Part shown: in pieces, positions 53,405 to 62,789 of the stretch
How positions within the stretch are numbered: the first letter of the stretch is position 1
Layout: every line of letters begins with the position of its first letter
From: Dactylorhiza incarnata
Taxonomy: Eukaryota; Streptophyta; Magnoliopsida; Asparagales; Orchidaceae
Assembly (NCBI GenBank): GCA_033032865.1
Contig: JAWHQI010000013.1
Coordinates: forward strand, 8,308,001 to 8,372,000
Reading direction: 5' to 3'
DNA length: 64,000 nt
The notes under the pieces: generated by a model
Told to the model about the DNA's origin: nothing
Database searches by the model: none
What the model saw: the letters and a program-made list of their open reading frames with translations, nothing else
Position numbers and translations under genes: made by a program

Positions 53405-54956
53405 AGATTTTTTGGTCGTCTGTATCTTTTATTTTATGTACCGCACTTTTGTATTTGTTTTTATTTCTCTTTTATTAATGCAAATATATATATATATATA
53501 AATGTTTTGCTTTTACTCTATGTTTTTCTTCAGGATTGCTCGGGTATTGATTTGTTCTTCATCAGGGAAGTTTTCTCTCTTTTACTCGTGCTTATTTCTA
53601 TAACATTGGGGACACTGTTTTCTTTTAAGTATGGGGGGTATTTCACACCGGTTTTATTGCAAAGCAACACCCAAAATTTTTTTTATATAAAAAAATATAT
53701 AGTTTTCTTAAATATTTCTATATTTACTTGTTTGCAAAATTCTTAGTAGATTTACTTTTACATAGTGTTGTAGGAAATTTTTATATAGTTCATTAGATTT
53801 TGAATTTTGGAGTAAAATTGTTGACTCGTGCAGTGTTCTAGTTACGCGCGTTTGTAGGATCTCATGTCGAATTAAATATTCAGCATTAAATTAGATTTAT
53901 GTTTTTCTAACTGCGTAAAAATATTTTTGTTTTACTTTTCCCTTGAATCTGGTTGAATCTAAAAATACTTTAAGTGAGTATGTAGAAGTTTACTAGAGAA
54001 ATATTACACAATTTGAACGGAAGGGTATTCTTTCTCGATGTCTAGAACTTGCCTCTAGCGACTCTCAAGACATTTGCATAAGTTAAATTCATGAGCATGA
54101 ATATGATATAGGCATTTTATTGGCCCGTTTGAGCTTTTGCACCCGCACCTAACATTCTATCTTTGTTAAGCCACTTTGAGCCTATTACTTTATTTTTTTG
54201 CTTCAGCTCCACCATGCTCTTCACCAAGGCCCAAAAAGCAACCTAATCACACACCTAAGTCTATGCTCGAAAATAATTATTTGAAAAGATTTGGTGATTG
54301 TTGGATGCCTTTTGTTATTTTAGTGGACATTTTTTTATTAAGGAAAACAATGATGATATAAAAATTCAAAAGAAAAAAAGAAAAAAGAAAAAAAAAGGGA
54401 AACAAAAAGATTGGGAATTGGCTATTATTTTTACAATGCTGCTTCGATTATTTTGTGCGAGCTCACTTTAAGTTTGGGTGTGTCTAGCCGTCATGTTTAT
54501 CTTGTTTGTCCTCACCAAAAATAACCTAAGCCCACATTTCAACCTAATTAAGTCCTATTGATTCATACTTATGAGTTAAACTAGTGCCGTGGCGAGAGTG
54601 TGAAAGGGCAAGCCTATGGCCATCGTCATTGATAGATTTCTTTGGAGGCTATCCCGAACTTTGATATTGTGTAATATTGATCTTCATGAACACGCTACCC
54701 ACTCCATAATTATCATTATCGGATTTACCAGATTTTCAATTTAAAAGTAAAAACAATATGTTATAACGCATTTTTGAAAATTATAAGCTAATCTTTATGC
54801 TAAATAGGTTCTTCTACTATGATTTCTATACGCTTAGGCGCAAGACTACGCATTTTTACTCCTTAGGTTATAATTTATTTTCTAGTATTTAAATTTTTCT
54901 ACTCATATGAAAAGTTGTTTGCTCGGGACTAGCAAACGGGTAAGTATGGGGGTATT
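53405..54956 (+). other. Athila-C 3' non-coding region
   Basis: No ORF. It contains the internal hairpin and polypurine tract (53602-53640), blocks shared with Athila-A ('tttctcgatgtctagaactt' near 54031; 'gggcaagcctatggcc' near 54607) and the terminal hairpin GTTTGCT/AGCAAAC (54917-54937) before AAGTATGGGGGTATT. The ~90-nt element found in Athila-A and -B is absent. Confidence 0.78.
53602..53640 (+). other. Athila-C internal hairpin and second polypurine tract
   Basis: Arms AACATTG and CACTGTT around GGGA pair at six of seven positions (53602-53619); AAGTATGGGGGG follows at about 53627-53638. Same layout as in Athila-A and -B. Confidence 0.68.
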
Positions 54957-56572
54957 TGATAATTCTAATTTTATCTTAGTTTTTATTCAGTTTTTAATTT
55001 AATAATCAATCAATATATGTCTAAATTCTAAAAATAATCTCCCTAATTTATTTATTTCTCTTTTTCAGGTAATTTGGGCTGCCAATAGCAATTTCAAGCT
55101 CATTAGAGTAAGCAGGAGAATATTTGGAGTATTTCTGCCGAAATCACAAAGTACACGCCCTAGGTCATGGGCGTGACCAAGGGCGTGACAACATGTCACG
55201 ACCGTGAACCAGCCCTGCCGTATTCCAGTTGAAGAAGTCAGCCACCACGTCAGATTAAAATTACACGCCCTCCGTCACGGGCATGACGGAGGGCGTGACC
55301 TCAATTTCACGGGCGTGACTCGCCCAGAATGCATTCAATTTAGCCAGCAATCAATTCCCGCCGTTTCCAGCTTACATGCCCTCAGTCACGGGCGTGACTT
55401 AGGACGTGACTCTTCTGCTACCGCCAGATTAACTCCAGATCGCGGCGTTTCCTGCCGTTTCCAGACCCGGTCAAGACACGCCCCAGGTCACGGGCGTGAC
55501 CAAGGCCGTGCCCTGCCATGCAATTGATTCCTGACAGTTTTTCTTCCCCAACGTTCCCGGGCTTTCAAGACAGCAATTACGCAGCTTACATGTCCTTGGT
55601 CACGGGCATGACCAAGGGCGTGACTCCCCGATTTTTCAACTATAAAAGGCAGCAATCTCCAGAAGTCAAGGAGTTCGATTTTGGAGTTTATTTACAGCTT
55701 TAATTTACTATTTTTGTTGTTCTAGCTAATTTTTCTCCAAGTTGTAAGTTTTTATTATTGCAATTTCAATTCAAGTATTGTAGTTTTTAATCATGTCTTT
55801 TTGCTCTTCTACTTGTATTCCCATCACTATGATGAGTAGCTAAATTTCCTTTAGCACTTGGTCATGATGAACTTTGGAATGAAATAAAATATGTTTTGAA
55901 TTTGTCTAATTAGCAAACTCTCGTATTGTTTATCTTCGATTTATCTTAGAATTACTTTGTTTTGATTTCATATGTCCGGAATATGACTTTCAATCTAAGA
56001 TTTGTTTGCTAGTGATCGAGAAATCCATGCGAACGAGGAGATCACTCAAAGATAAAAAGAGTTGTATGCATTCCTCGAGAGAGGGTGACACAAATCTCCT
56101 GGATTGGAGTCAAATCCAATAGTGGGGTTCACCGCTTAAAGCAAGCTTAGGGGTTTCGACTGGACGAGGGGGATTAATTGATCAACCTAAGGTTAGGTGG
56201 TAGTTCTCTCGAGAGAGGCTCTACCATATTTTGGGAACCTCCATGGTCGAAGTTATTTCAATAAGAGTTTGCGGTTTCATCTTTTATAAAATTATATTTT
56301 ATTCCAAAGGGATTCAAGACCAAGTGCTAATCCTTTAAATCATAATTTTTCTTCGTAGTTAATTTTCTCCAAATCGTTTTACCAAAACAAACCAAACCTT
56401 CGATCGGTAAAATAATAGCTCTTCTTTGTGAGTAGAAGTACTCAACAAGCTTGAAAAAAAATACGACACTTGATTTTCTAAATTCTATACTATAAAGCGA
56501 TAGGTACACTTGCCTTATCGAATTATATATGGATAATATTCTAATGTTACGCAGCGCGAATTTATTCCATCA
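54957..56572 (+). repeat. Athila-C 3' LTR (1616 bp)
   Basis: A direct repeat of 47788-49404, ending CATCA at CTGGG (56573-56577). The palindrome block is at about 55150-55625 and TATAAAAG at 55641-55648. 'CATGCCC' for 'CACGCCC' type changes are frequent, as expected of methylated CpG decay. Confidence 0.93.
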
Positions 56573-56649
56573 CTGGGTATCACGTTCTGTTCGGTCCAAC
56601 ATAAGAAAGGTTTCTACGAAACTTTGAGGCGGTAAAGGCCGATGTCGTT
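56573..56649 (+). pseudogene. Copia-3 pre-integrase remnant
   Basis: After the CTGGG duplication the Copia-3 frame continues for 77 bp ('YHVLFGPT' in translation), then stops at Athila-D. It confirms that 47787 and 56573 were adjacent. CGTTT (56645-56649) is the candidate TSD of Athila-D. Confidence 0.75.
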
Positions 56650-58369
56650 TGATGCGCAAAACTATATCCGCAAATGACAACGGCAAGTGTACCATATCGA
56701 ATGTATTATAGGTCGTAAGAAACCAAGGTCGTATTAGACTCGGGGCGGTTGAGTACTCTTACTTTGGAAAATCTCTATTATTTTATCGAATAAAAATTGT
56801 GGTTGATTGGTTGCGAGAAAGAGAAATAGCTTATTTAAAATGACGGGTTAAAGGTTAATACTCAGCCTTGAATCACCTAGGGAAAATAAAATATAAAAAG
56901 AACAACTTCTAAATCTCTTAAGAAAATACTTGACCGTGGAGGTTCCCGATTTATGAGCACACCTCTCTCGAGGATACGCTCAACTGAGTTTAGTTGATCA
57001 AACGAACTTTCGTTCTAGAATCAAAATCTAAAACTCTCCTTATCGTAGTGAACCCCGCTATTGGAATTTACTCCAATCCAGAAGAATTATGTCATCCTCG
57101 CTTGAGGAGTGCATTGAACTCTTTTTATTCTTGAAATGATCGATTCAAAATCAAAACCTCTCGATTATAGATTACGAAAACAAAGATGAGAGTTATATAT
57201 CGATGATATAACCTCAATCCAATAAAAGTTCAAGAATAAATCTAAAGTATTCTAAGGAAGAGAAAGAGAAGCTAGAATTTAGATCAATAGTTATATTTCC
57301 CTTGGATCATCTCGACCGAGTACTGATAGAATTTAGCTACTCATAGAGATGGAGGAAATAATAAAATGAAAGAAGTACATAATGAAGGTTGAGAGTAAAA
57401 ATACGAGAAAAGTACTATTTTATTGATTAGCAAAAGAAATTACAACTAGAAAATTGAAGGTACAAGCTTGGGAAATAAAAGTGCAAGAAGGAAATGACAT
57501 ACAAGATTAAAACTAGTGCAAGAAAATAAGCTAGAACTCCCCAACTTTCTCCCCAAACATCTGGAAAAGCTCCCTTTAAATAGGCAGAATTTTAGTGTTA
57601 CACGCTCTTGGTCACGCCCGTGACCAAGGGCGTGTAAGGGGCGTGATTTGCTGTGAGCGGAGAAGGCGCAGTCTGGCTTCAATAAGGCATTGCGGACGTG
57701 TCACGCCCTAGGTCATGCCCGTGACCTGGGGCGTGTAACCTTTAAAACTCGCTGCTGGCAGGAAGCTTCGGCGGGAATTTGGCGCGGGAAGAGTCACGCC
57801 CGTGCTGGATGACACGCCACAAATGTCACGCCTGTGACTTGATGTCACGCCCGTGACCGGGGGTCGTGTAATTTTAATTGACATGGCAGCTGGCTCTATA
57901 TGCTTGCGGCGGGACTTTGGCGCGGGAAGAGTCACGCCCGTGCTGGATGTCACGCCTCAAATGTCACGCCCATGACTTTGGGGCGTGTAAGGTTTGATCT
58001 CAGCGGTCTCAGCGGTTCTGCTTCGTCTCAGCGGGTCGCGGCCGTGACATAGGGTCACGCCCTTGGTCACGCCCGTGACCTGGGGCGTGATCTTGGCGAA
58101 TTCTTCACGGAACGTCCCCGGATTGGCAGAAACAGGTCTGGAACACTTTGTAGGTTACACGCCTATGGGTCACGCCCGTGACCTGGGGCATGTAATTTAA
58201 CTTTTTGCTCGAAACAGCCCAGAAAACATGAAAACACAAAATAAACTTAAGTTAGCTTATGAAATAAACAATGGAAGGATTTATATGATAAAATTCCTAT
58301 AAATAACATAATTTTATATAAAAAACATAATAAACCTAAACTAAAAGATAAGTAAATAAATTACTCATC
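56650..58369 (-). repeat. Athila-D 3' LTR (1720 bp)
   Basis: On the minus strand it starts TGATGAGTAA at 58369 and ends GCGCATCA at 56650. It has the tip hairpin 58346-58368, the palindrome block about 57600-58195 and TATTTAAA at 57575-57582. It contains an extra internal duplication (57780-57840 and 57920-57976) absent from Athila-A LTRs. Confidence 0.9.
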
Positions 58370-59073
58370 AAACACCACCATACTTGCTCTTTGCTCGTCC
58401 CGAGCAAACCCGTCTTCATAAGGGTAGGAAAAAAAAATTACTAGATAGAAATATGAAAGCTAGAGAGTAAAATGCGAAGTTCTATGCTGACATGCGTAAA
58501 TGTTTTAGTAAAAAGACGTTCTTGGCATAAATACTAATTTATGGAATATTCAAACTGCCTTATAATTATTTATTATTACTTTAAAGATGAGTCAACGGTC
58601 AATCGAAAAGTCATGTAAAGGGAGAAAATAGCGTGATTGCTGAGATTTAAATTACTAGACTTGAACGCTCGGGTGGCCTCCAAAGAAATCCATCAATGTC
58701 GACGGCCATAGGCTTGCCCGTTTGCCCCTTCTCTACTGCACTTCGTACTTACTCAACTCTATGGATCTTTAGGACTTAAATAGGGTATATTTTAAGGCTT
58801 GGGTTTAAGGGAGAGGTACATAATGATAAACATGAAGGCGCATTCCACTTAACCAAAAAGTTTTGAGCTAAAATAATGACTACCACAAAATAAAGAAGCT
58901 TTACCCCCATACTCATATTTTTCTATGGGAAACACTCTCATTCTCTTTTTTTTTCCTTTTTTTCGAATCTTCATAATTGGGATCATTCCAGGTATGCATG
59001 TGCATACCTAGGCCGCATATCATTATGAGATTATTGCATCTTGATATAACCTTCATTTCTTTTGAATTGATAG
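58370..59073 (-). other. Athila-D internal 3' non-coding region
   Basis: The reverse of Athila-A 16810-17512, including the polypurine tract and the terminal hairpin with arms TTTGCTCG and CGAGCAAA (58390-58408) and the conserved 'gcaagcctatggcc' block (reversed, near 58705). GATAG (59069-59073) is the candidate TSD of Copia-4. No ORF. Confidence 0.82.
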
Positions 59074-60400
59074 TGAAAGTGCACAGTTTACCTCACTAGA
59101 ATTCTCTAGAGGGGGGGTGAATAGAGATTAGAAATTATTTTGTGCAAAGTTAATATATATATGTGTATGATCACAGATTATAGCTTCCCACACACCAACA
59201 AGAATTAAACAAGTAAAGAAAGTAAATGCAAGAAAAGAAATCACAGCACAACACAAGAAAATATAGTGGTTCCCCAAACTTTGGATAGTCCACTCTTCTA
59301 CCCCCTTGGTAGGAATTCACTATCTTGCACTGAGTATTTTGATAAGGAGACTCTTAGAACCACCCTGAGTCTTTTGACAAGGAGACTCTTAGAACCACCC
59401 TGAGCCTTTTGACAAGGAGACTCTTAGAACCAGTACACAGAATTTTTTTGAAGAGAGATTCTAAAAACTCTTTTACAATATTTAAGTAAGAATAAGAAAG
59501 AAGAAAGAAATAAGAACAAGAATGAATCTTCTTCCTAGCAAGAAGATTGGAAGCACAAGAAGTGAATTAAATCTTTCTTCTATAGAGAGAAGAAGATTTG
59601 TAGCTTTTCTCTCTTATGTGAGATCTATCAGAATTTGCAGCAGAGTGGCTTCAGAAGAAGAAGGAGAAGATGAAGGCTTTGTCTCTGCAGCACACTATCA
59701 CTTTTCTCATCTTTTCTCTCTATTCTTTTGGGAGCTTTTCCTCTATTTCAAATGTATGTGGTAGATCACTTGTTCTAATTTTTCTGCCTACCTCCTTTTT
59801 ATTTATAGCTCTGTTAATTCAAAATAATACTATAGGAGGATAATCAATTATCAGTCAGAGAAATAGAAAGATGAAAATGTTTCCATAATATTTATTTCTG
59901 TAGAAGGAAAGAACTAATTCTGATTTCAAATAATGTCCAAATAAGTTTAATCAAATTAGCCAAGAATCAGATATAAGGAAAGAATGATTCAGAACGGCTA
60001 TAAAATATTGACATTTATTCCATACAAATCAGATCTACTGAAAGAAGGAAAGAGATCTGGCGCATATTTAAATCTGTCATATAAATCGACGTGCGTCGAT
60101 TACCATTCGACGTAAACGTCGAGTTCTTCTTGGCTGGACGTCGAGAGGAGAATAAGGAAGGTGCGTCGACTAAGTTGCGTCAACTTCTCCATATGCGTCG
60201 ACTAGAAATCAGAGTAGCGTCGACAACATATACGTCGAAATCTTCCTAAATTTACTTCGACTCAATCTGAAGGAAACGTCGACTTCATTTCAACGTTGCG
60301 TCGAATAGTATTCGACGCATATTTACTTAACCTTGTTTTTCTTTCTTAGAATTCATATTCAACTTATTTCTAGGGGTTAAGAGAAATCATTTCCCCAACA
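59074..60400 (-). repeat. Copia-4 3' LTR (1327 bp)
   Basis: On the minus strand it starts TGTTGGGGAA at 60400 and ends ...GTGCACTTTCA at 59074, exactly where similarity to Athila-D stops. TATAAATAAA lies at 59798-59807 (minus). The SIRE-type 'ctctagaggggggtgaatag' end is at 59104. Three copies of 'tgacaaggagactcttagaaccaccctgagtc'-type sequence lie at 59335-59430. Confidence 0.85.
60080..60320. repeat. CpG palindrome cluster in Copia-4 LTR (CGTCGA/GTCGAC type)
   Basis: About fifteen CGTCGA or TCGACG hexamers in 240 bp, often as GCGTCGAC or GACGTCGA. The same motif recurs in the spacer before the envelope-like ORF (62464-62715) and inside gag (63110-63330). Confidence 0.85.
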
Positions 60401-60584
60401 ATATCCCCCTATTTGTCTTAACCCTACTTAGAGAGAAATTGTATTAGCATAAAATCAATCCAGCACAGCATTTGTATAGAAAAGAAATATGAACAAATTT
60501 TCAGAATCATATAAACAGATTTTCATGTTCATACCAAGTAGTATTCAACTATAGGGTAAGATATATCAGCATTGTTTTCAAATA
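60401..60584 (-). other. Copia-4 3' tail with polypurine tract
   Basis: On the minus strand AATAGGGGGATAT (60401-60413) directly precedes the LTR and should prime plus-strand DNA. The rest is short AT-rich sequence after the stop of the envelope-like ORF. Confidence 0.75.
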
Positions 60585-62357
60585 TTACTCAGGAGGGGTA
60601 GAAGGGGTCTTTCTCTTTCTCTTGAATACTACTGTTTTAGGAAAGGAGGGTTTCTCTTTCTCATTTGTAGGAAGTGCACCTAGCTCCCCCTGAGCAGATT
60701 GCTCCCCCTGGGATGGAACCTCCTTTGATCTTTCTCCAGCTCCAGTTCCAGCTCCACTATTATCTCCAGCTTCATTCATATCAGTATCCAGCTCCCCCTG
60801 ATTTGTAGTTTCTTTATCTTTCTTCCCAACTGCTATATCTTCCCTTTCAGTTTCTTCTCTGCTTGCCTCCCCTTGTAATAGTACTACTTGACTTGCAGCC
60901 TCTCTTGCTATATGAAGTACCTCGATAGTTTGTTCATCATTGTGTAGCTCAGGTACTATCTCATTCCCAAGGATTTTGTCAGATTTTGAAGAAGGAGGGG
61001 ACTTGTGAGAGAGAGATTTAGGATTTCAGGGCTGCTCTTCATCTAGATTCTCCCCCTTCTTGACCTTCATGGCCAGGGAGGTTAAGAAAGACCATGTCAC
61101 TCTAGAGGAAGAGAGAGAGGTCTTTAGGCCTTGCACAGAGGCACTGACCCCATCTATTTGGGTGTGCATGTGAAGGATGGAGGAATGAATTTGGGAGCAA
61201 TGCTCATCCAGCATCACTTGGAATTTTTCAGCTGCTGATTTGATGCACTGAGTGATGAGAGCCTCAGTGGATGAATATGTTTCATGGTGTGAAAGGTGAG
61301 GAGGTGATGGAGGAGGAAGAGGTGACAGGGGAGGAGAGAAGTGTGTTGATTCATGAGGTAAGGGTGATAATGGAGGTAGAGAAGATGGGAAATTTGGAGG
61401 AGGAAGAGAAGGAGAAACTTCTGTTTGAGCAGGTGTTTGAGAAGAGATAGGTAGAGTAGGAGTTGTGAGGGTAGTAGAGAGTATTTGAGTGGATGATGGT
61501 GGTAGAGAAGGGTTGTCTCTTTGAGGAGGAGGAGGAGAAAGAGGAGAAGGAGTTCTTTCAGGGATGGAACCAGGCTTAGGAATTTGCCTGGTCCACTTAG
61601 AAAAGAGAGCAATTGACACCCTCTTCCCTGGAGGAATGGGGATTCCTTTTGACCTACATAGGTCAGGGAAGGAGTGGAAGAGTACTTGGCTCATGATTCT
61701 CATGTAGGCATTTTCCTTGTGAGAGTATTTGGAAGCTATCATTTTGAGAAGACAGCTGGCCCAGTCCACCTTCTTCTTCAGCACAAGGGCCCCCATGATG
61801 TTCAGTTGCAGCTTGGGCACTGCATCATGGGCTGATATCTTGCATAGTAGTATCTTCCCTACTATGTCTGCCAGCAATCTGTACTCAACAGAAAAGTCTA
61901 TCTTTTTCAGATGGATTGGCCTATGTTTTGAGAAATTCATGGTGGTGAGCAAGTGCTTGATTTCATCAGGTGTGAGTTCAATGGATTCATCACCTAATAG
62001 GGAAATAATTAAGACTTGTTTAGTCATTCTTTTTAGAGGCTCTTTTTCTTTCCTTATTTCATTTAAACAAAGATGATATTAGGATATACCTGATGGTAGA
62101 TCAAAGGTGGCCCTAATATGTTCTGCTGAGATTGAGACAGGTGTCTCATAGATTGTTCCTTGAATTTCTCCTTGTTCAGATATTTGAACATTAGTTGTCA
62201 GCTCTGTGAGTTCTGTTTCTAGGAGCTTACTTCTTGTGGAGATAAGTTTGTTCAGGCCAGCTTCAGTAAAGAGAGCAATGATGCTCTTGTAGTTTTCTGC
62301 GGCTGCTTGGAAGGACTCAAGGTCAATGTCGAAGCCTGAGTTGGTCTTTGGAGCCAT
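60585..62357 (-). pseudogene. Copia-4 envelope-like ORF, two exons
   Basis: Starts at 62357 ('MAPKTNSGFDIDLESFQ'). Exon 1 ends after 'FDLPS'; a 96-bp GT-AG intron follows and exon 2 resumes 'DESIELTPDEI' in frame, running to a stop at 61026. 'ADIVGKILLCK' and the spacing match the Copia-2 extra ORF. The middle is strongly Pro/Ser-rich and the end is helical. A shifted frame from about 61010 to 60585 continues with basic and acidic residues ('VFKRKRKTPSTPPE'), so the original protein was probably longer. Such ORFs are known in SIRE-type elements; the function is unproven. Confidence 0.68.
61994..62089 (-). other. Likely 96-bp intron in the Copia-4 envelope-like ORF
   Basis: Minus-strand donor CAG|GTATAT and acceptor TTATTTCCCTATTAG|GTGATG. 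The intron is AT-rich and has in-frame stops; removing it joins the two frames at a Gly codon without loss. Inferred from sequence. Confidence 0.65.
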
Positions 62358-62451
62358 TTTAGGTTAGTGAAAGAGAGAGGAAGAAGTCGGCTGGTCTGAG
62401 GAGCAAGAAGGATGAAAGATGCAGAGAAGTGAAGGCTTCTAACTGAAGAGA

Positions 62452-62715
62452 CTATTTAAGTCAGGTGAAGCGTCGAAACTATGCTCAAGTCGAGGCTTAT
62501 TCGGTACTTCCGTGGATGTGACCGAAAATATTTTGGTATTGCCGCTCGTTTTCATGAAGTCGACGTTACGTCGAGAGGAATTCGACGTGAGTGTCGATAT
62601 AGTCTGACTTGGGATGATAGGATTTCCTATCGACGTATGCGTAGAGTGGAGTCGACGCATGTGTCGATTTTACTTATAGAGTTGAGTTATCGACGGTGCG
62701 TTGATTAGAGATCGA
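62452..62715 (-). promoter_or_regulatory. Promoter-like block before the Copia-4 envelope-like ORF
   Basis: A cluster of about ten CGTCGA/TCGACG hexamers (62464-62715), the LTR type, is followed on the minus strand by TTAAATAG (62452-62459), a 90-nt C/T-rich leader and the ATG at 62357. It resembles the order of elements in the LTR. Confidence 0.5.
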
Positions 62716-62789
62716 CGTGACTTTTAATTTTCCTGAAGAATTCTAGGTGTTTATCTCTACCTAGTTCTAAGTCAGCCTTGGACTAATTT

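Larger units (their letters stand above)
47788..56572 (+). mobile_element. Athila-C: Athila-like element lacking RT, RNase H and integrase
   Basis: An 8.8-kb insertion with TSD CTGGG (47783-47787, 56573-56577). Near-equal LTRs (1617 and 1616 bp) start TGATAA and end CATCA. It has a tRNA-Asp primer-binding site, gag-protease, then an extra ORF and a polypurine tract, but nothing between protease and the extra ORF that looks like pol. By eye, about 8 differences in the first ~222 bp of its LTRs. Confidence 0.93.
56650..59073 (-). mobile_element. Athila-D: 3' end of an Athila-A-family element, minus strand
   Basis: The LTR (56650-58369) and 704 bp of adjacent internal 3' region match Athila-A 17513-19205 and about 16810-17512 in reverse. 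The rest is cut off by Copia-4 at 59074 and must lie right of the window. Confidence 0.9.

Noticed and set aside
60585..62357. A true viral envelope glycoprotein in Copia-4
   Set aside because: No signal peptide, transmembrane anchor or furin-like site is visible; only position and similarity to the Copia-2 extra ORF support the 'envelope-like' label.
62481..62708. Plus-strand ORF over the GTCGA cluster
   Set aside because: It lies antisense to the spacer between Copia-4 gag and the extra ORF and is open only because of the repeated motif.
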